A stretch of DNA of 64,000 nucleotides from Serratia quinivorans (lineage in GTDB: Bacteria; Pseudomonadota; Gammaproteobacteria; Enterobacterales; Enterobacteriaceae): contig UGYN01000002.1 in NCBI GenBank assembly GCA_900457075.1, forward strand, positions 2,108,001 through 2,172,000. Direction: 5' to 3'. Position numbers and translations under genes: made by a program. Of this stretch, positions 48,789-59,393 are shown in pieces (within the stretch, counting starts at the first letter, position 1; each line of letters opens with the position of its first letter). The notes under the pieces were generated by a model, which ran no database searches, was not told where the DNA came from, and worked only from the letters and a program-made list of their open reading frames with translations.

Positions 48789-50255
48789 TTACTCGTCTTG
48801 CGCAATGCCCGGCGGCAAGCCGCTCATCTCGCAGGCTTTGGCACCGACACGCGCCAGTGCCTGGCTGTAACGGGCATTAAACGGGTAGCAACAGGAAAGC
48901 CGCAACGCGTTACGATAGCGGCCACTGGGGGAATACAGCGTGCCGGGCGTCAGGCAAATCTGTTCCTCCAGCATCTGATGGAATAGCGCTACGCTGTCGA
49001 CCCCGACCGGGAACTCCACCCAGAATACAAAACCGCCCGCGGGTTGTGTCGCCCGGGTACCACGTGGGAAGTGACGCGCAATCAGCGCCCGCGCCTCATC
49101 CACCTGAGCGGCGTAGCGTTTTCGCAGGTTGCGCAGATGGTGATCGTAGCCGCCGGTTTCCAGAAACATCGCCAGGGTTTCCGACAGCAGCTGCGACTCG
49201 GACATCGACGACACCGCCTTCAGTTTGCGCAATGCCTCGTTAAAGCGGCCACCACTGATCCAACCGATGCGGAAGTCCGGTGCCAGGGTCTTGGTAAAGC
49301 TGGAGCAGAACAACACCCAACCGTCACGATCGAAAGATTTTACCGCCGGGGACAGCGCATTGCCGAATTGCAGCTCGGCGTACAACCCATCTTCAATCAA
49401 GGGCACCTGGTGATCGTTCATCAGCCGCGCCAACCGTTTTTTCGCCGCCAGCGGCATGGTGCAGCCCAGCGGATTTTGCACCGTCGGCATGGCAATCACC
49501 GCATTCAGCCGCTTCTCATTGAGCAACAGTTCCAGCGCATCCAGCGACAGCCCGTGCTGCGGATCGGTAGGAATTTCCAGCGCCTTCAGCCCCAGGCTGG
49601 CCAGCAGCGGCAGCAGATAAAAATAGGTCGGTGATTCCAGGCCGATACAATCACCCGGTTTGGTGGTCACCCGCAGCGCCAGTTGCAGCGCCTCCATGCA
49701 GCCATGAGTCAGCGTGATATCGCCGGGCTCCAGCAGCATGCCCAGCGCCATCGAACGCCGGGTGATTTGCTGGCGCAGCCGCAGGCTGCCGGGTGGCAGC
49801 GCGTACTGGCCAATCAGATTCGGCTGACGGCGTAACTGCGACGACAGCATCCGCCCCAACTTGCCGCCGGGATAAAAATCAGAAGTCTGCGGGCAGGCCA
49901 GCGAAAGATTGGTGAACGCCGGATTTTGCTGAGCGGCAAACACCGTGTCGATCAACGCCAGTACGTCATCCGCCGGTGGCTCTATTCGGCTGCTGGTCGG
50001 TGAAGCGGCCTTCAGCGCCGGTAAGGTGTTACACACATAAAAACCGGACTGTGGCCGTGCCTCTATCAGCCCGCGATCTTCCAGCGTGCGGTAAGCCGCC
50101 ACCACGGTATTGATACTGACGCTGTGGCTCTGCGCACAGCGGCGCACCGAAGGTAAACGGCTGCCGGGTAGCAGCGTGCCGCGGCGTATGGCCTCTGCCA
50201 GCGTATCCGCCAGCTGCTGGTAGCGCGTTTCCGGCATTTCATCGAGCAAGGTCAC
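48789..50255 (-). CDS. MocR-family GntR/aminotransferase-like regulator (YdcR-like)
   Basis: A 488-residue MocR protein: GntR winged helix (LADTLAEAIRRGTLLPGSRLPSV, about residues 14-75) and a PLP aminotransferase domain with TVQNPLG, IEDGLYAEL and the PLP lysine in FCSSFTKTLAPDFRIGW. Starts at GTG 50255 with GGAGA six bases upstream. Divergent from the LysE exporter gene with a 12-bp inverted repeat between, so it probably regulates that gene in response to an amino compound. Confidence 0.9.
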   Translation of the reverse strand: MTLLDEMPETRYQQLADTLAEAIRRGTLLPGSRLPSVRRCAQSHSVSINTVVAAYRTLEDRGLIEARPQSGFYVCNTLPALKAASPTSSRIEPPADDVLALIDTVFAAQQNPAFTNLSLACPQTSDFYPGGKLGRMLSSQLRRQPNLIGQYALPPGSLRLRQQITRRSMALGMLLEPGDITLTHGCMEALQLALRVTTKPGDCIGLESPTYFYLLPLLASLGLKALEIPTDPQHGLSLDALELLLNEKRLNAVIAMPTVQNPLGCTMPLAAKKRLARLMNDHQVPLIEDGLYAELQFGNALSPAVKSFDRDGWVLFCSSFTKTLAPDFRIGWISGGRFNEALRKLKAVSSMSESQLLSETLAMFLETGGYDHHLRNLRKRYAAQVDEARALIARHFPRGTRATQPAGGFVFWVEFPVGVDSVALFHQMLEEQICLTPGTLYSPSGRYRNALRLSCCYPFNARYSQALARVGAKACEMSGLPPGIAQDE

Positions 50256-50271
50256 AGTTTGTCTCCAGGTA

Positions 50272-50307
50272 ATGGGTACAGTTTGAATTTGCTACAACTG
50301 TATCCAT
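50272..50307. promoter_or_regulatory. 12-bp inverted repeat between MocR and LysE genes
   Basis: ATGGGTACAGTT and AACTGTATCCAT pair at 11 of 12 positions, separated by 12 bases. Centrally placed between the divergent starts at 50255 and 50395; the most likely operator for the MocR protein. Confidence 0.6.
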
Positions 50308-50394
50308 GACAATAGCGGGTTTTTGGCTCTGTCACCATCTGCCCGTAGGTTTTATGCTGGTTCCCTTGCTTCTTAGCCTTAAAAGGAACCCGTT

Positions 50395-51003
50395 ATGCTG
50401 GACTCCGCCTTTATCAGTTATGTCACAGTCATGTCGATCACCCCTGGCCCCAACAACCTGCTGCTGGCCTCGTCCGGGGTCAATTTTGGGCTGCGTCGCA
50501 CCCTGCCGATGGTGTTTGGCATTAGCGTCGGCTGTGCGGTGCAACTGGCCCTGACCACCACCCTGCTGGCGCTGATCCTGAGTTCGGCCGCCATGATCCG
50601 CTTTCCGTTAGCGGTGATCGGTTGCACCTACCTGCTGTGGCTATCATGGAAATTATTCAGGGCAGCCTCGCCCGACGGCAAGCAGCAGGCACAGCCGATG
50701 CGCTTAATCAGCGGCGCGCTGTTTCAGGCGGTGAATCCCAAAGCCTGGCTGATGGCGATTAACGTCGCCATTCTGTTCACCCCGCGAGAAGGTGCCAGCC
50801 TTGGCCATACGCTGATGATCATTGCCGGTTTCACCGCCCTGAACATTCCTTGCGTCCTGGTATGGGCGATATTGGGCGATCGGCTGCGCGACGCGCTGCG
50901 CGTAACCTGGAAACTACGGTTGTTTAACGGCGTCATGGCGGGCTTGATGGCAGCCACGGCACTGTGGCTGTTATTCGACGAGTGGCGCGCGGCCTTTGCT
51001 TAA
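50395..51003 (+). CDS. LysE/RhtB-family amino-acid exporter
   Basis: A 202-residue protein with five to six hydrophobic helices. TPGPNN near residue 17 and NPKAWLMAIN near residue 116 are hallmarks of the family, which exports amino acids or their analogues. RBS AAAGGA. Paired with the divergent MocR regulator. Its stop overlaps that of convergent mtlR by four bases. Confidence 0.9.
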   Translation: MLDSAFISYVTVMSITPGPNNLLLASSGVNFGLRRTLPMVFGISVGCAVQLALTTTLLALILSSAAMIRFPLAVIGCTYLLWLSWKLFRAASPDGKQQAQPMRLISGALFQAVNPKAWLMAINVAILFTPREGASLGHTLMIIAGFTALNIPCVLVWAILGDRLRDALRVTWKLRLFNGVMAGLMAATALWLLFDEWRAAFA

Positions 51004-51638
51004 TTGCGGCCGAGCGGGGAAAGCCGGGACGGTTGTTTGGCACCGATACCGGCGATCAGATCGGTGACCGACAGTACCATTGTGGAACGTAACACCTGCT
51101 GGTATCGCTGACGCTGCATGGCGATCAGCGATTCTTCCGCTTCGCCGGGCTGCAGGAAGGTCGGTACCGGCGGCAGTGCAGCCACGCAATGCAGTTCGCC
51201 GAACGGCCCGAGGATTTCATCATCGACAAAACGGTATTCCGCCCCGTCGTGGTTCAGTTCTTCGCGCATCGCCATCAGCAGTTCGGCGTCTTCATATTCG
51301 TGACGTGAAATCACCCCCAGCCCATACATCAGCTTCAGACGTACCGACAGCTCACCCAATGGACCGGCGCCGGACAATAGCGGTTCGACGGCATACTTCA
51401 CCGCATAGTCATCTTTGCGGAACACCTGCACCACCAGCACGTTCAGCGCCTCCGCCAGCAGCTCTACCGCCGCGATCAGGAAACTGCGCACCGTCTTGCC
51501 TGCGTTCAGCCGTTCCAGAACCTTATTTTCAAATGCCTGTGCTTCTTCCATCGTCGCTTTTCGAATGGCCTGGGTGGCGCCGTCAATGCCGAAGTCGGGG
51601 TGTAGGGGCGCAACTTGCTGCGCCCGAAGATTCATCAT
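51000..51638 (-). CDS. mtlR: MtlR, mannitol operon repressor
   Basis: A 212-residue all-helical protein matching E. coli MtlR (195 residues) over AFENKVLERLNAGKTVRSFL, VFRKDDYAVKYAVEPLL and ILGPFGELHCVAALPP. The ATGATG at 51635-51638 lies 7 bp after the mtlD stop with only a weak ribosome site, so coupling to mtlD translation is likely; a longer frame from 51674 is less likely. It represses the mtl operon. Confidence 0.93.
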   Translation of the reverse strand: MMNLRAQQVAPLHPDFGIDGATQAIRKATMEEAQAFENKVLERLNAGKTVRSFLIAAVELLAEALNVLVVQVFRKDDYAVKYAVEPLLSGAGPLGELSVRLKLMYGLGVISRHEYEDAELLMAMREELNHDGAEYRFVDDEILGPFGELHCVAALPPVPTFLQPGEAEESLIAMQRQRYQQVLRSTMVLSVTDLIAGIGAKQPSRLSPLGRN

Positions 51639-51645
51639 ATTGAAT

Positions 51646-52797
51646 CTACTTTTGCATGGCGTTATACACAGCAACCGCCTGTTCTACAACCTCACTTTCC
51701 ACCGGCAGGCCGGAAATTTGCGCCAGCGCCGCTTTTGGCCCCAGTTTGGCCAGCAGTTCCACCAGCTCTTTGGCCTGCGGATCCTGCTCGCTGCGGTAGC
51801 TCATGGCGGCGGCAATACCCTGGATCAGGTTGGCGTGCGGCAGACCGTACTCCAGCGTGCCGAGCAGCGGCTTGATCAGGCGATCGCCGGCGCTCAGCTT
51901 GCGCAGCGGCTGACGGCCCACGCGCTCCACGTCGTCTTGCAGATAGGGGTTTTCAAAGCGGCTGAGGATTTTGTCGATGTAAGCGGCGTGCTTGGCGGCG
52001 TCAAAACCGTAGCGTTTGATCAGCACCGCACCGCTCTCTTCCATCGCGCCTTTCACCACCTGGCGGATTTTCGGGTCAAGAATGGCATCGCGAATGGTCT
52101 GCAGGCCGGCCTGTTGCCCAAGATAAGCGGTAATCGCATGGCCGGTATTGAGCGTGAACAACTTGCGCTCAACAAACGCCATCAGGTTATCGGTCAGTTC
52201 CATGCCGGCAATCGCCGGTGGCTGGCCCTTGAACTGGGTTTGATCGACAATCCACTCGCTGAAGGTTTCTACCGTCACTTCCAGCGGATCGCTGCTGCCC
52301 GCTTCCGCCGGCGGTACAATGCGGTCAACTGCCGAATCAACGAAGCCCACATGCTGTAGGGCCCATGCCTGATCTTCCTGCGGCAGGACATCAAACACGT
52401 GCTGTTTTAACTGGCTGGTGCCCCGCACCATGTTCTCACAGGCGATGATGTTCAGCGGTTGGCTATTGCCCTGCTGGTGACGCCTGCTCAGCCCTTTGGC
52501 AATAGTCCCGGCAATTTTAGCCAGGATCTGCGGACCCACGGCGGTGGTCACGATATCCGCTTCGGCGATCAGCGCAACCGCCTCTTCACTGCCGCTGTTC
52601 ACTGCGCTGACGTTGTTGACCTGTTCGACCCTGGCCTGTTCGCCGACCACGTGCACCTGATAACTTTTGCGGCTGTTCAGCAGGTCCAGCACCGTCTGGT
52701 TGACGTCGGCAAAGGTCAGTTCGGCCTGCGCGTCCGCCAGCAGCTTGCCGATAAAACCACGGCCAATATTTCCCGCACCGAAATGTAATGCTTTCAT
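51646..52797 (-). CDS. mtlD: MtlD, mannitol-1-phosphate 5-dehydrogenase
   Basis: A 383-residue NAD-dependent enzyme (E. coli 382) making fructose 6-phosphate. N-terminal Rossmann motif [13 protein letters not shown] and the later GHAITAYLG and [14 protein letters not shown] segments are characteristic of the polyol dehydrogenase family. Second gene of mtlADR. Confidence 0.96.
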   Translation of the reverse strand: MKALHFGAGNIGRGFIGKLLADAQAELTFADVNQTVLDLLNSRKSYQVHVVGEQARVEQVNNVSAVNSGSEEAVALIAEADIVTTAVGPQILAKIAGTIAKGLSRRHQQGNSQPLNIIACENMVRGTSQLKQHVFDVLPQEDQAWALQHVGFVDSAVDRIVPPAEAGSSDPLEVTVETFSEWIVDQTQFKGQPPAIAGMELTDNLMAFVERKLFTLNTGHAITAYLGQQAGLQTIRDAILDPKIRQVVKGAMEESGAVLIKRYGFDAAKHAAYIDKILSRFENPYLQDDVERVGRQPLRKLSAGDRLIKPLLGTLEYGLPHANLIQGIAAAMSYRSEQDPQAKELVELLAKLGPKAALAQISGLPVESEVVEQAVAVYNAMQK

Positions 52798-52855
52798 ATT
52801 CCTACCTTTCTAATGTCGAAGGGTGCAGCAAGCTGCACCCCTTAAAATGATTCTG

Positions 52856-54776
52856 TTATCCGCGTTTTTTGCCGCCCAGCAGATCCAGCACTTCCTGCAC
52901 GCTGCTGATATTCGCCAGCCGCTCGATGACGCCGTCGTCATCCAACGCATTGGTCAGGCTGGTGATCACCTGGATATGTTCGTTATTGCGTGCGGCAATA
53001 CCGATGACCAGCCGCGCCACCTCGTCCTCTTCATCACCGAAACGCACGCCCTGCGGGTATTGGCAGAACACCACGCCGGTGCGCAGTACCCGGTCTTTGG
53101 CTTCGATGGTGCCGTGCGGCACGGCGATCGACTCGCCCAGATAGGTGGAGGTCAGTTTCTCGCGCTCCAGCATCGCAGGAACGTATTCCGGCTCGACGTA
53201 GCCCCCCTTGACCAGTTGCTCACCGGCAAAGCGGATCGCCTGTTCCTTGTCGCTGGCCTGCAGGTTAAGGAACACGTTGCTTTCGCTGAGGCGGAACAGG
53301 TTTTGCTCGCTCGCTTCAAAGCTGTCGTCCAGCGTGCTGATGACTTTCTGTTGGTTATCGGTGGTTTTGTTGGCCGCCACCAGACGCTCGGTCAGATCGC
53401 TGTACAGCTTGCTGTCGAGGAAGTTGGTCAGCGAGATATGCTGGGCCTGAGGCGCGTGCCGCATCGCTCGCTCGGTCAGGTCGCGGTGAGTGATCACCAG
53501 ATCCACATCGTCCGGCAGGCTATTGATGGCGCTGTTGGTCACCGAGATATTTTTCAGCCCGGCATCCGCCACTTTTTTGCGCAGCACCCCGGCCCCCATC
53601 GCGCTGGAGCCCATACCGGCATCGCAGGCAACGATGATTTTACGTACCGTGGTCAGATCGCCATCGACCGCTGCATGAGCCGCCGCGCCGCCTTTAGACT
53701 GCGACTTCATTTCTTGCATACGGCGAGTCGCCTCTTCCAGATCGTCCTCTTCTTTCACTTTTGAGGTTTTCAGCAGGAAGCCCGCGACCACAAACGACAC
53801 CACAAAGGCCGCACCGATAGCCGCCAGGTTAGCGAAATAAGCGCCCTTCGGCGTCATCGCCAGCACCGCCAGAATCGAACCCGGTGAAGCCGGAGAAACC
53901 AGACCGCCGTTCAACATGGTCAGGGTGAATACGCCGGTCATGCCACCCAGGATCACCGCCAACAGCAGACGTGGGTTCATCAGCACGTACGGGAAGTAGA
54001 TTTCGTGGATACCACCGAAGAAGTGAATGATCGCAGCACCACCGGCAGACTGCTTGGCACTGCCGCGACCAAAGAACATGTAGGCCATCAGCACGCCCAA
54101 ACCCGGGCCTGGGTTGGCTTCGATCAGGAAGAAGATGGATTTGCCGGTTTCGGTCGCCTGCTGGATGCCCAGCGGTGAGAAGATACCGTGGTTAATCGCG
54201 TTGTTGAGGAACAGGATTTTCGCCGGTTCCACGAAGATTGACGCCAACGGCAACAGGTTGTTGGTCACCATGATGTTCACGCCGGTAGCCAGGATATGCG
54301 ACAACCCTTCGACCAGCGGACCAATCGCCATAAACGACAGGATAGCCAGCAGCATACCGATAATGCCGGCGGAGAAGTTGTTCACCAACATCTCAAAACC
54401 GCTTTTGATTTTGCCGTCTACCCAGCGGTCAAAATGCTTGATCGCCCAGCCGCCCAGCGGGCCGGCAATCATCGCACCGAGGAACATCGGCATGTCTGCA
54501 CCGACAATCACGCCCATGGTGGTGATGGCACCGACCACGCCGCCGCGATCGCCCCCCCACCAGGCGGCCACCGGTGAAACCGATCAGCAGCGGCAGCAGG
54601 TAAGTGATCATCGGGCCAACCAACTTGGCTAAGGTTTCGTTCGGCAGCCAACCGGTAGGAATGAATAACGCGGTGATGATACCCCAGGCGATAAATGCGC
54701 CAATGTTGGGCATCACCATGTTGCTTAAGAAGCGGCCAAAGTTCTGAACTTTGACTTTGATGTCTGGTGAAAACAT
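52856..54776 (-). pseudogene. mtlA: MtlA, mannitol PTS enzyme IICBA, one-base insertion
   Basis: Expected 639-residue mannitol permease: IIC membrane domain (about 1-340), IIB with the phosphocysteine in VACDAGMGSSAMG, and IIA with the phosphohistidine in ESIAVPHGT. The first 75 or so codons and the rest are in frames one base apart. The switch is a run of seven C (G on the coding strand) at 54552-54558; with six, the reading is [14 protein letters not shown], as in E. coli. All functional residues are otherwise intact, so a base-calling error is likely. Start ATG 54776 follows GGGGTG. Confidence 0.9.
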
Positions 54777-54905
54777 AAAACACACCCCTATTGTTACGCG
54801 CTGACAATAGAGCGCGTGATTATTGTTGTTACGATCCAGCTGTGTTGTGGCTGTATGTGAAATGGACTCTATCACGCTGTTTTTACCGTGCGAACTTCAC
54901 GGATT

Positions 54906-55088
54906 TTTTGTGATGAAGATCACCAACAACACCCCATCCAATAGGCATTTATAGTGATATACATCACACTTAATCGGTGTAGAAAAAATACAACGCGCCA
55001 AATTCGCCCTAAAATCCCGACATAATGCGACATTGATCACATTTTCATATTGCGTGTTTGTTTTTAAATTGTGACATCAATCACAATT
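54906..55088. promoter_or_regulatory. Mannitol operon promoter region with four CRP-like sites
   Basis: Four matches to TGTGA-N6-TCACA: TGTGA-TGAAGA-TCACC (54909-54924), AGTGA-TATACA-TCACA (54953-54968), TGCGA-CATTGA-TCACA (55026-55041) and the perfect TGTGA-CATCAA-TCACA (55070-55085). E. coli mtl is known for its multiple CRP sites. The gap between mtlA and yiaF is 548 bp; the remainder (55089-55324) shows no gene or clear signal. Confidence 0.8.
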
Positions 55089-55324
55089 TATTTGCTGATG
55101 GCTACCGGATCCTGGCCTGGGGGTGTTCTTCCCTGTGAGCATTCATCCCGTCGGGAAATAACAGTGCGATGAATGAAAGAAAACTACATGTCTGAAAAAG
55201 GTGATTAATTGAAGTGTAGTACAGAAGCGACGCGCAAGAAGTGAGCAAGTGATTGGAAAGACAGGGAGGGAACAGCGGAAGGGAAATAGCAGAAGCCGGA
55301 ATACCGGCTTCTGCATTGACACTA

Positions 55325-56044
55325 TTACTGGGTGACGCTTGAGACGGTTTTCTGCGCGTTCAGTAAATCCTGCTGCTTGGCGACCAGATTCGACATCATG
55401 GTGTTGTACTGCGTTGCCTGCTGGGAAGTACGGAATTGCACGCCGTTATTGTTAAAGCTCACCAGATTGCCCTGTGTACGCAGGAAATCCCCAACCTGCA
55501 CCAGATCCTGAACGAAACTGGCGGTAGCAGGAATAACCGGCATCAGCGCATTGGCCGGCCCGGTGACGATTTTGTCGTAGGCCTGGTTATACACGGCTTT
55601 CAGATCGTCAGGTTGCTTCAACGTTGCCCGGGCGGTATCCGCCTGTGACTTGGCTGACTGGATCTGCTGCCCCAGCAGGTTCAGCGCCCCAACGGACTGT
55701 TGCAACGAATCGCGCTTGCTCATGTAGTCCTGTGCGGTGCGGATCTGGTTGATTTGATCCAACGCCGGCGTCAGGCTGGCGTCCAGTGACTTGGACAACT
55801 GCTGTGAAAAGCCGACCAAAATAGCGTAATCACCGGCATAGTTGCCGAACTTCTGTTTCTGATCTTCGCTCAGCGTCGGGATTTTCGCGCCGCTGCGCAT
55901 CACCGTATTCTGTATGTAATCAATAAACGCCTTGCGTTGTTCCGGCTCTTTATCGCCGCAAGCAGTCAGCTGCATGACCACCAACAATGCCAATACCGGG
56001 GCCAACCAACGCGCGAAATTCCTGCTCTGGATCCCTACCGCCAT
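55325..56044 (-). CDS. yiaF: YiaF, DUF3053 lipoprotein
   Basis: A 239-residue lipoprotein, close to E. coli YiaF (236). Signal peptide with a lipobox LTAC (about residue 29) followed by GDKEPEQRKAFIDYIQNTVMRSG and helical repeats. Function unknown; YiaF lies in the inner membrane or periplasm by its signal. Confidence 0.92.
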   Translation of the reverse strand: MAVGIQSRNFARWLAPVLALLVVMQLTACGDKEPEQRKAFIDYIQNTVMRSGAKIPTLSEDQKQKFGNYAGDYAILVGFSQQLSKSLDASLTPALDQINQIRTAQDYMSKRDSLQQSVGALNLLGQQIQSAKSQADTARATLKQPDDLKAVYNQAYDKIVTGPANALMPVIPATASFVQDLVQVGDFLRTQGNLVSFNNNGVQFRTSQQATQYNTMMSNLVAKQQDLLNAQKTVSSVTQ

Positions 56045-56230
56045 GTGACATAACTCCTGTTATAAACCTGCTTTTTCATCGGACTCCGTCCCTTTTGCTG
56101 CACTCCCTGCGCCTATAAGAATAGATCAACTGAGTGCGATCCGATACGCGATTCACCTTTCCGGGCTTATTCTTCGGTGAAAGGCCAAGCTCTGCGGGTT
56201 GGCAAGAGGCTACTGTACCGGCTCAGGAGC

Positions 56231-56250
56231 ATGATACACTTTTGTATCAT
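56231..56250. promoter_or_regulatory. Perfect palindrome upstream of fic
   Basis: ATGATACA and TGTATCAT pair perfectly around CTTT, ending 22 bp before the Fic start codon. It fits an operator of the Fic gene. Confidence 0.45.
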
Positions 56251-56272
56251 TTATCACCGGGCCAAGCTGCGC

Positions 56273-57276
56273 ATGTCATCCTATCAGCCACCGTTGACCA
56301 TCAGCTCACGCATTCTGCATCTGGTAACCGATGTCGGTGCTGCACTGGCGCGCTTAAAAATGCAGGCCGAGCAAGAACATGCCTTACGGCTGCGCCGCAT
56401 CAACCGCATCCGCACTATTCAGGGCTCTCTGGCTATCGAAGGCAATAGCCTGAGTGAAGAACAGATCACCGCCATCATCGAGGGTAAACGCATCATTGCG
56501 CCACCTCGCGAGATCCAGGAAGCACTCAATGCCATTCGTTGCTATGGAAATCTGAACAACTGGCGTCCGTTCAGGAGAAGGATTTACTCGCCGCACATCT
56601 TGTGCTGATGGAGGGTCTGCTGCCTGATGCAGGGCATTATCGCCATGGCGGTGTCGGGGTCATGAACGGTAGAAACGTCATTCATATGGCACCGCCGGCA
56701 GAACGGGTCTCGCTGTTAGTGCGTCAACTGCTGGTCTGGTTACAAGAGACAGATCTGCCGCCGCTGATCGGCAGTTGCGTATTTCATTACGAGTTTGAGT
56801 TTATTCATCCTTTCGCCGACGGTAACGGACGAATGGGCAGACTGTGGCAAACGCTGATCCTGTCACGTTGGGACCCCCTGTTTGCCAACGTACCGGTTGA
56901 AAGCCTGGTACATGACAATCAGCCCGGTTACTACCAAGCGTTGAATGCCAGTAACCAGCAGAGCGACTGTGCTCCCTTCGTTGAGTTTATGCTGGACATG
57001 ATTTTGCGAGCACTAGAGCAAAGCCTTACCCCCCAAGTCACCCCCCAAGTCACCCCCCAAGTCGCTGAGCTACTGGTGATACTGAAGGGGGAGATGTCAC
57101 GCGAAGAGATTCAACAAGCACTTCAGCTACAGGATAGAAAATCTTTCCGCGAGCGCTATCTGCGCCCGGCGTTGAGCGCTCAACTGATTGAGATGACGCT
57201 GCCTGAAAGACCCAACAGCCGCCTGCAGAAATACCGCCTTACCCTTCAAGGCGATGCACTGCGCCGACAGCAATAA
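56273..57276 (+). pseudogene. Fic-domain AMP-transferase, one-base deletion
   Basis: Expected 334-residue Fic protein. The N-terminal part has the self-inhibition motif SLAIEGN ((S/T)xxxE(G/N) type, class II, near residue 56) and the C-terminal part has the active motif HPFADGNGRMGRLW and a winged-helix-like tail, with TPQV repeated three times between (57031-57062). Frames differ by one base; a G is missing near 56573-56575, and restoring it joins WRPF to EKDLLAAHLVLMEGLL. Such proteins AMPylate or otherwise modify target proteins with ATP; targets unknown. Start is uncertain: ATG 56273 lacks a ribosome site, ATG 56231 lies inside the palindrome. Confidence 0.82.
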
Positions 57277-57300
57277 AAAAGGCGCCCTGAGGCGCCTTTT
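57277..57300. terminator. Bidirectional terminator between fic and glyS
   Basis: AAAAGGCGCC and GGCGCCTTTT pair around CTGA. A T run is present on both strands, so it serves both converging genes. Confidence 0.9.
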
Positions 57301-57314
57301 CACAGCAGAACCGC

Positions 57315-59384
57315 TTATTGCAGCACGGAGATATCCGCGACCTGCAGGAACAGCTCACGCAGCTTGCTCAGCAGCGTCAGACGGTTCACACGTACCGCTT
57401 CGTCTTCTGCCATCACCATCACGTTGTCGAAGAACGCATCGACCGGCTCACGCAGGTCTGCCAGCTCCACCAGCGCATCCTGATAGTTGCCTGCCGCAAA
57501 ATACGGCTCCAGCTTATCGCGCAGTACCACCAGATGGGTCGCCAGTTGGATCTCAGCCGCTTCTTTCAATACCGAGGCGTGTACACGATCATTAAGCGTA
57601 TCGGTAGATTTGGCCAGGATATTGGAAACGCGTTTGTTGGCCGCAGCCAGCGCAGCTGCCGCTTCCAGGGTACGGAAGTGGGTCACCGCTTTGACGCGCG
57701 CATCGAAGTCCGCCGGTTTGGTCGGACGACGTGCCAACACCGCCTGAATGGTGTCGACCGCGTGGCCTTCTTCCTGATACCAGGCGCGGAAACGGCCCAG
57801 CATAAACTCGACGACCTCGTCGACCACCTTGGCGTTGGTCAGCTTGCTGCCGTACAGGCGCACGGCCTCTTCGGTCAGGGTCTGCAGATCCAGCGTCAGG
57901 TTTTTCTCAACGATAATACGCAGCACGCCCAGCGCAGCACGGCGTAGTGCAAACGGGTCTTTATCGCCTTTCGGATGTTGCCCGATGCCGAAGATACCGG
58001 CCAGGGTGTCCATCTTGTCGGCGATCGCCAGCGAACAGGCCACCAGCGACTCCGGCAGTGCATCACCGGCAAAGCGCGGCTGGTACTGTTCGTTCAGCGC
58101 AACGGCCACGTCTTCAGCTTCGCCGTCATGACGCGCGTAGTGCATGCCCATCACGCCCTGGGTGTCGGTGAATTCGAAGACCATGTTGGTCATCAGATCG
58201 CACTTCGACAGCAGGCCCGCACGGGTAGCGTGGTTAACATCAGCACCAATCTGACCGGCAACCCAGCCCGCCAGCGCCTGAATACGGTCGGTCTTGTCGC
58301 GCAGGGTGCCCAGTTGCTGTTGGAACAGCACGGTTTCCAGACGCGGCAGGTTATCTTCCAGACGTTTTTTGCGGTCGGTGTTGAAGAAGAACTCGGCATC
58401 AGCCAGACGCGGACGCACTACCTTCTCGTTACCGGAAATAATCTGCTGCGGATCTTTGGATTCGATATTGGCCACGAAGATAAAGTTCGGCAGCAGTTTG
58501 CCCGCGGCGTCATACACCGGGAAATACTTCTGGTCGCCTTTCATGGTGTACACCAGCGCTTCCGCCGGCACCGCCAGGAATTTCTCTTCGAATTTGGCGG
58601 TCAACACCACCGGCCATTCCACCAGCGAGGCCACTTCTTCCAGCAGGCTTTCGCTCAGATCGGCCTTGCCGCCAATGGTCGAAGCAGCCAGCTCGGCGTC
58701 ACGCTTGATCATTGCCTTACGGGTTTCGTAATCGGCGATCACCTTACCGCGCTCCAGCAGGATCTGCGGATATTGGTCGGCATTGTCGATAGTGAATTCC
58801 GCTTCACCCATGAAACGGTGGCCGCGAACCGTACGGGCAGAATCGATACCCAGCACGGTGCCAGGGATCAGTTCCGCACCCAACAGCATCGTCACGGTGT
58901 GCACCGGACGCACAAACTGCACGTCGGAATCGCCCCAACGCATCAGTTTCGGGATCGGCAGCTTGGCCAGAGAATTGCTGACCATGCCCGCCAGCAGCGC
59001 TTGCGCGGATTGGCCTTTAACATGGGCGCGATACAGCAGCCATTCACCTTTGTCGGTCGCCAGGCGTTCGGCCTGATCGACGGTAATACCGCAACCGCGT
59101 GCCCAGCCTTCGGCCGCCTTGCTTGGCTTACCTTCGGCGTCAAACGCCTGGGCAATGGCCGGACCGCGTTTTTCGACTTCGCGATCGGCCTGTGCAGCGC
59201 TCAAATTGGCCACTTTCAGCGCCAGGCGGCGCGGAGCGGCAAACCAGCTCACTTCGCCGTGTTCGAGGTTGGCGCTATCGAGCTCGGCGGTAAAATTCGC
59301 GGCAAAAGCTTCTGCCAGTGAACGAAGAGCCTTCGGCGGCAGCTCTTCCGTGCCGATTTCCACCAGGAAAGTCTGTTGAGTCAT
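57315..59384 (-). CDS. glyS: GlyS, glycyl-tRNA synthetase beta subunit
   Basis: A 689-residue subunit of the tetrameric bacterial glycyl-tRNA synthetase, the size of E. coli GlyS. Starts [33 protein letters not shown] and the C-terminal anticodon-binding helices are typical. Follows glyQ by nine bases in one operon. Confidence 0.97.
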   Translation of the reverse strand: MTQQTFLVEIGTEELPPKALRSLAEAFAANFTAELDSANLEHGEVSWFAAPRRLALKVANLSAAQADREVEKRGPAIAQAFDAEGKPSKAAEGWARGCGITVDQAERLATDKGEWLLYRAHVKGQSAQALLAGMVSNSLAKLPIPKLMRWGDSDVQFVRPVHTVTMLLGAELIPGTVLGIDSARTVRGHRFMGEAEFTIDNADQYPQILLERGKVIADYETRKAMIKRDAELAASTIGGKADLSESLLEEVASLVEWPVVLTAKFEEKFLAVPAEALVYTMKGDQKYFPVYDAAGKLLPNFIFVANIESKDPQQIISGNEKVVRPRLADAEFFFNTDRKKRLEDNLPRLETVLFQQQLGTLRDKTDRIQALAGWVAGQIGADVNHATRAGLLSKCDLMTNMVFEFTDTQGVMGMHYARHDGEAEDVAVALNEQYQPRFAGDALPESLVACSLAIADKMDTLAGIFGIGQHPKGDKDPFALRRAALGVLRIIVEKNLTLDLQTLTEEAVRLYGSKLTNAKVVDEVVEFMLGRFRAWYQEEGHAVDTIQAVLARRPTKPADFDARVKAVTHFRTLEAAAALAAANKRVSNILAKSTDTLNDRVHASVLKEAAEIQLATHLVVLRDKLEPYFAAGNYQDALVELADLREPVDAFFDNVMVMAEDEAVRVNRLTLLSKLRELFLQVADISVLQ

Positions 59385-59393
59385 GGCTGCCTC

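Noticed and set aside
57031..57062. A CRISPR or minisatellite array at the TPQV repeat
   Set aside because: Only three 12-bp units, in frame inside the Fic coding sequence and without spacers.
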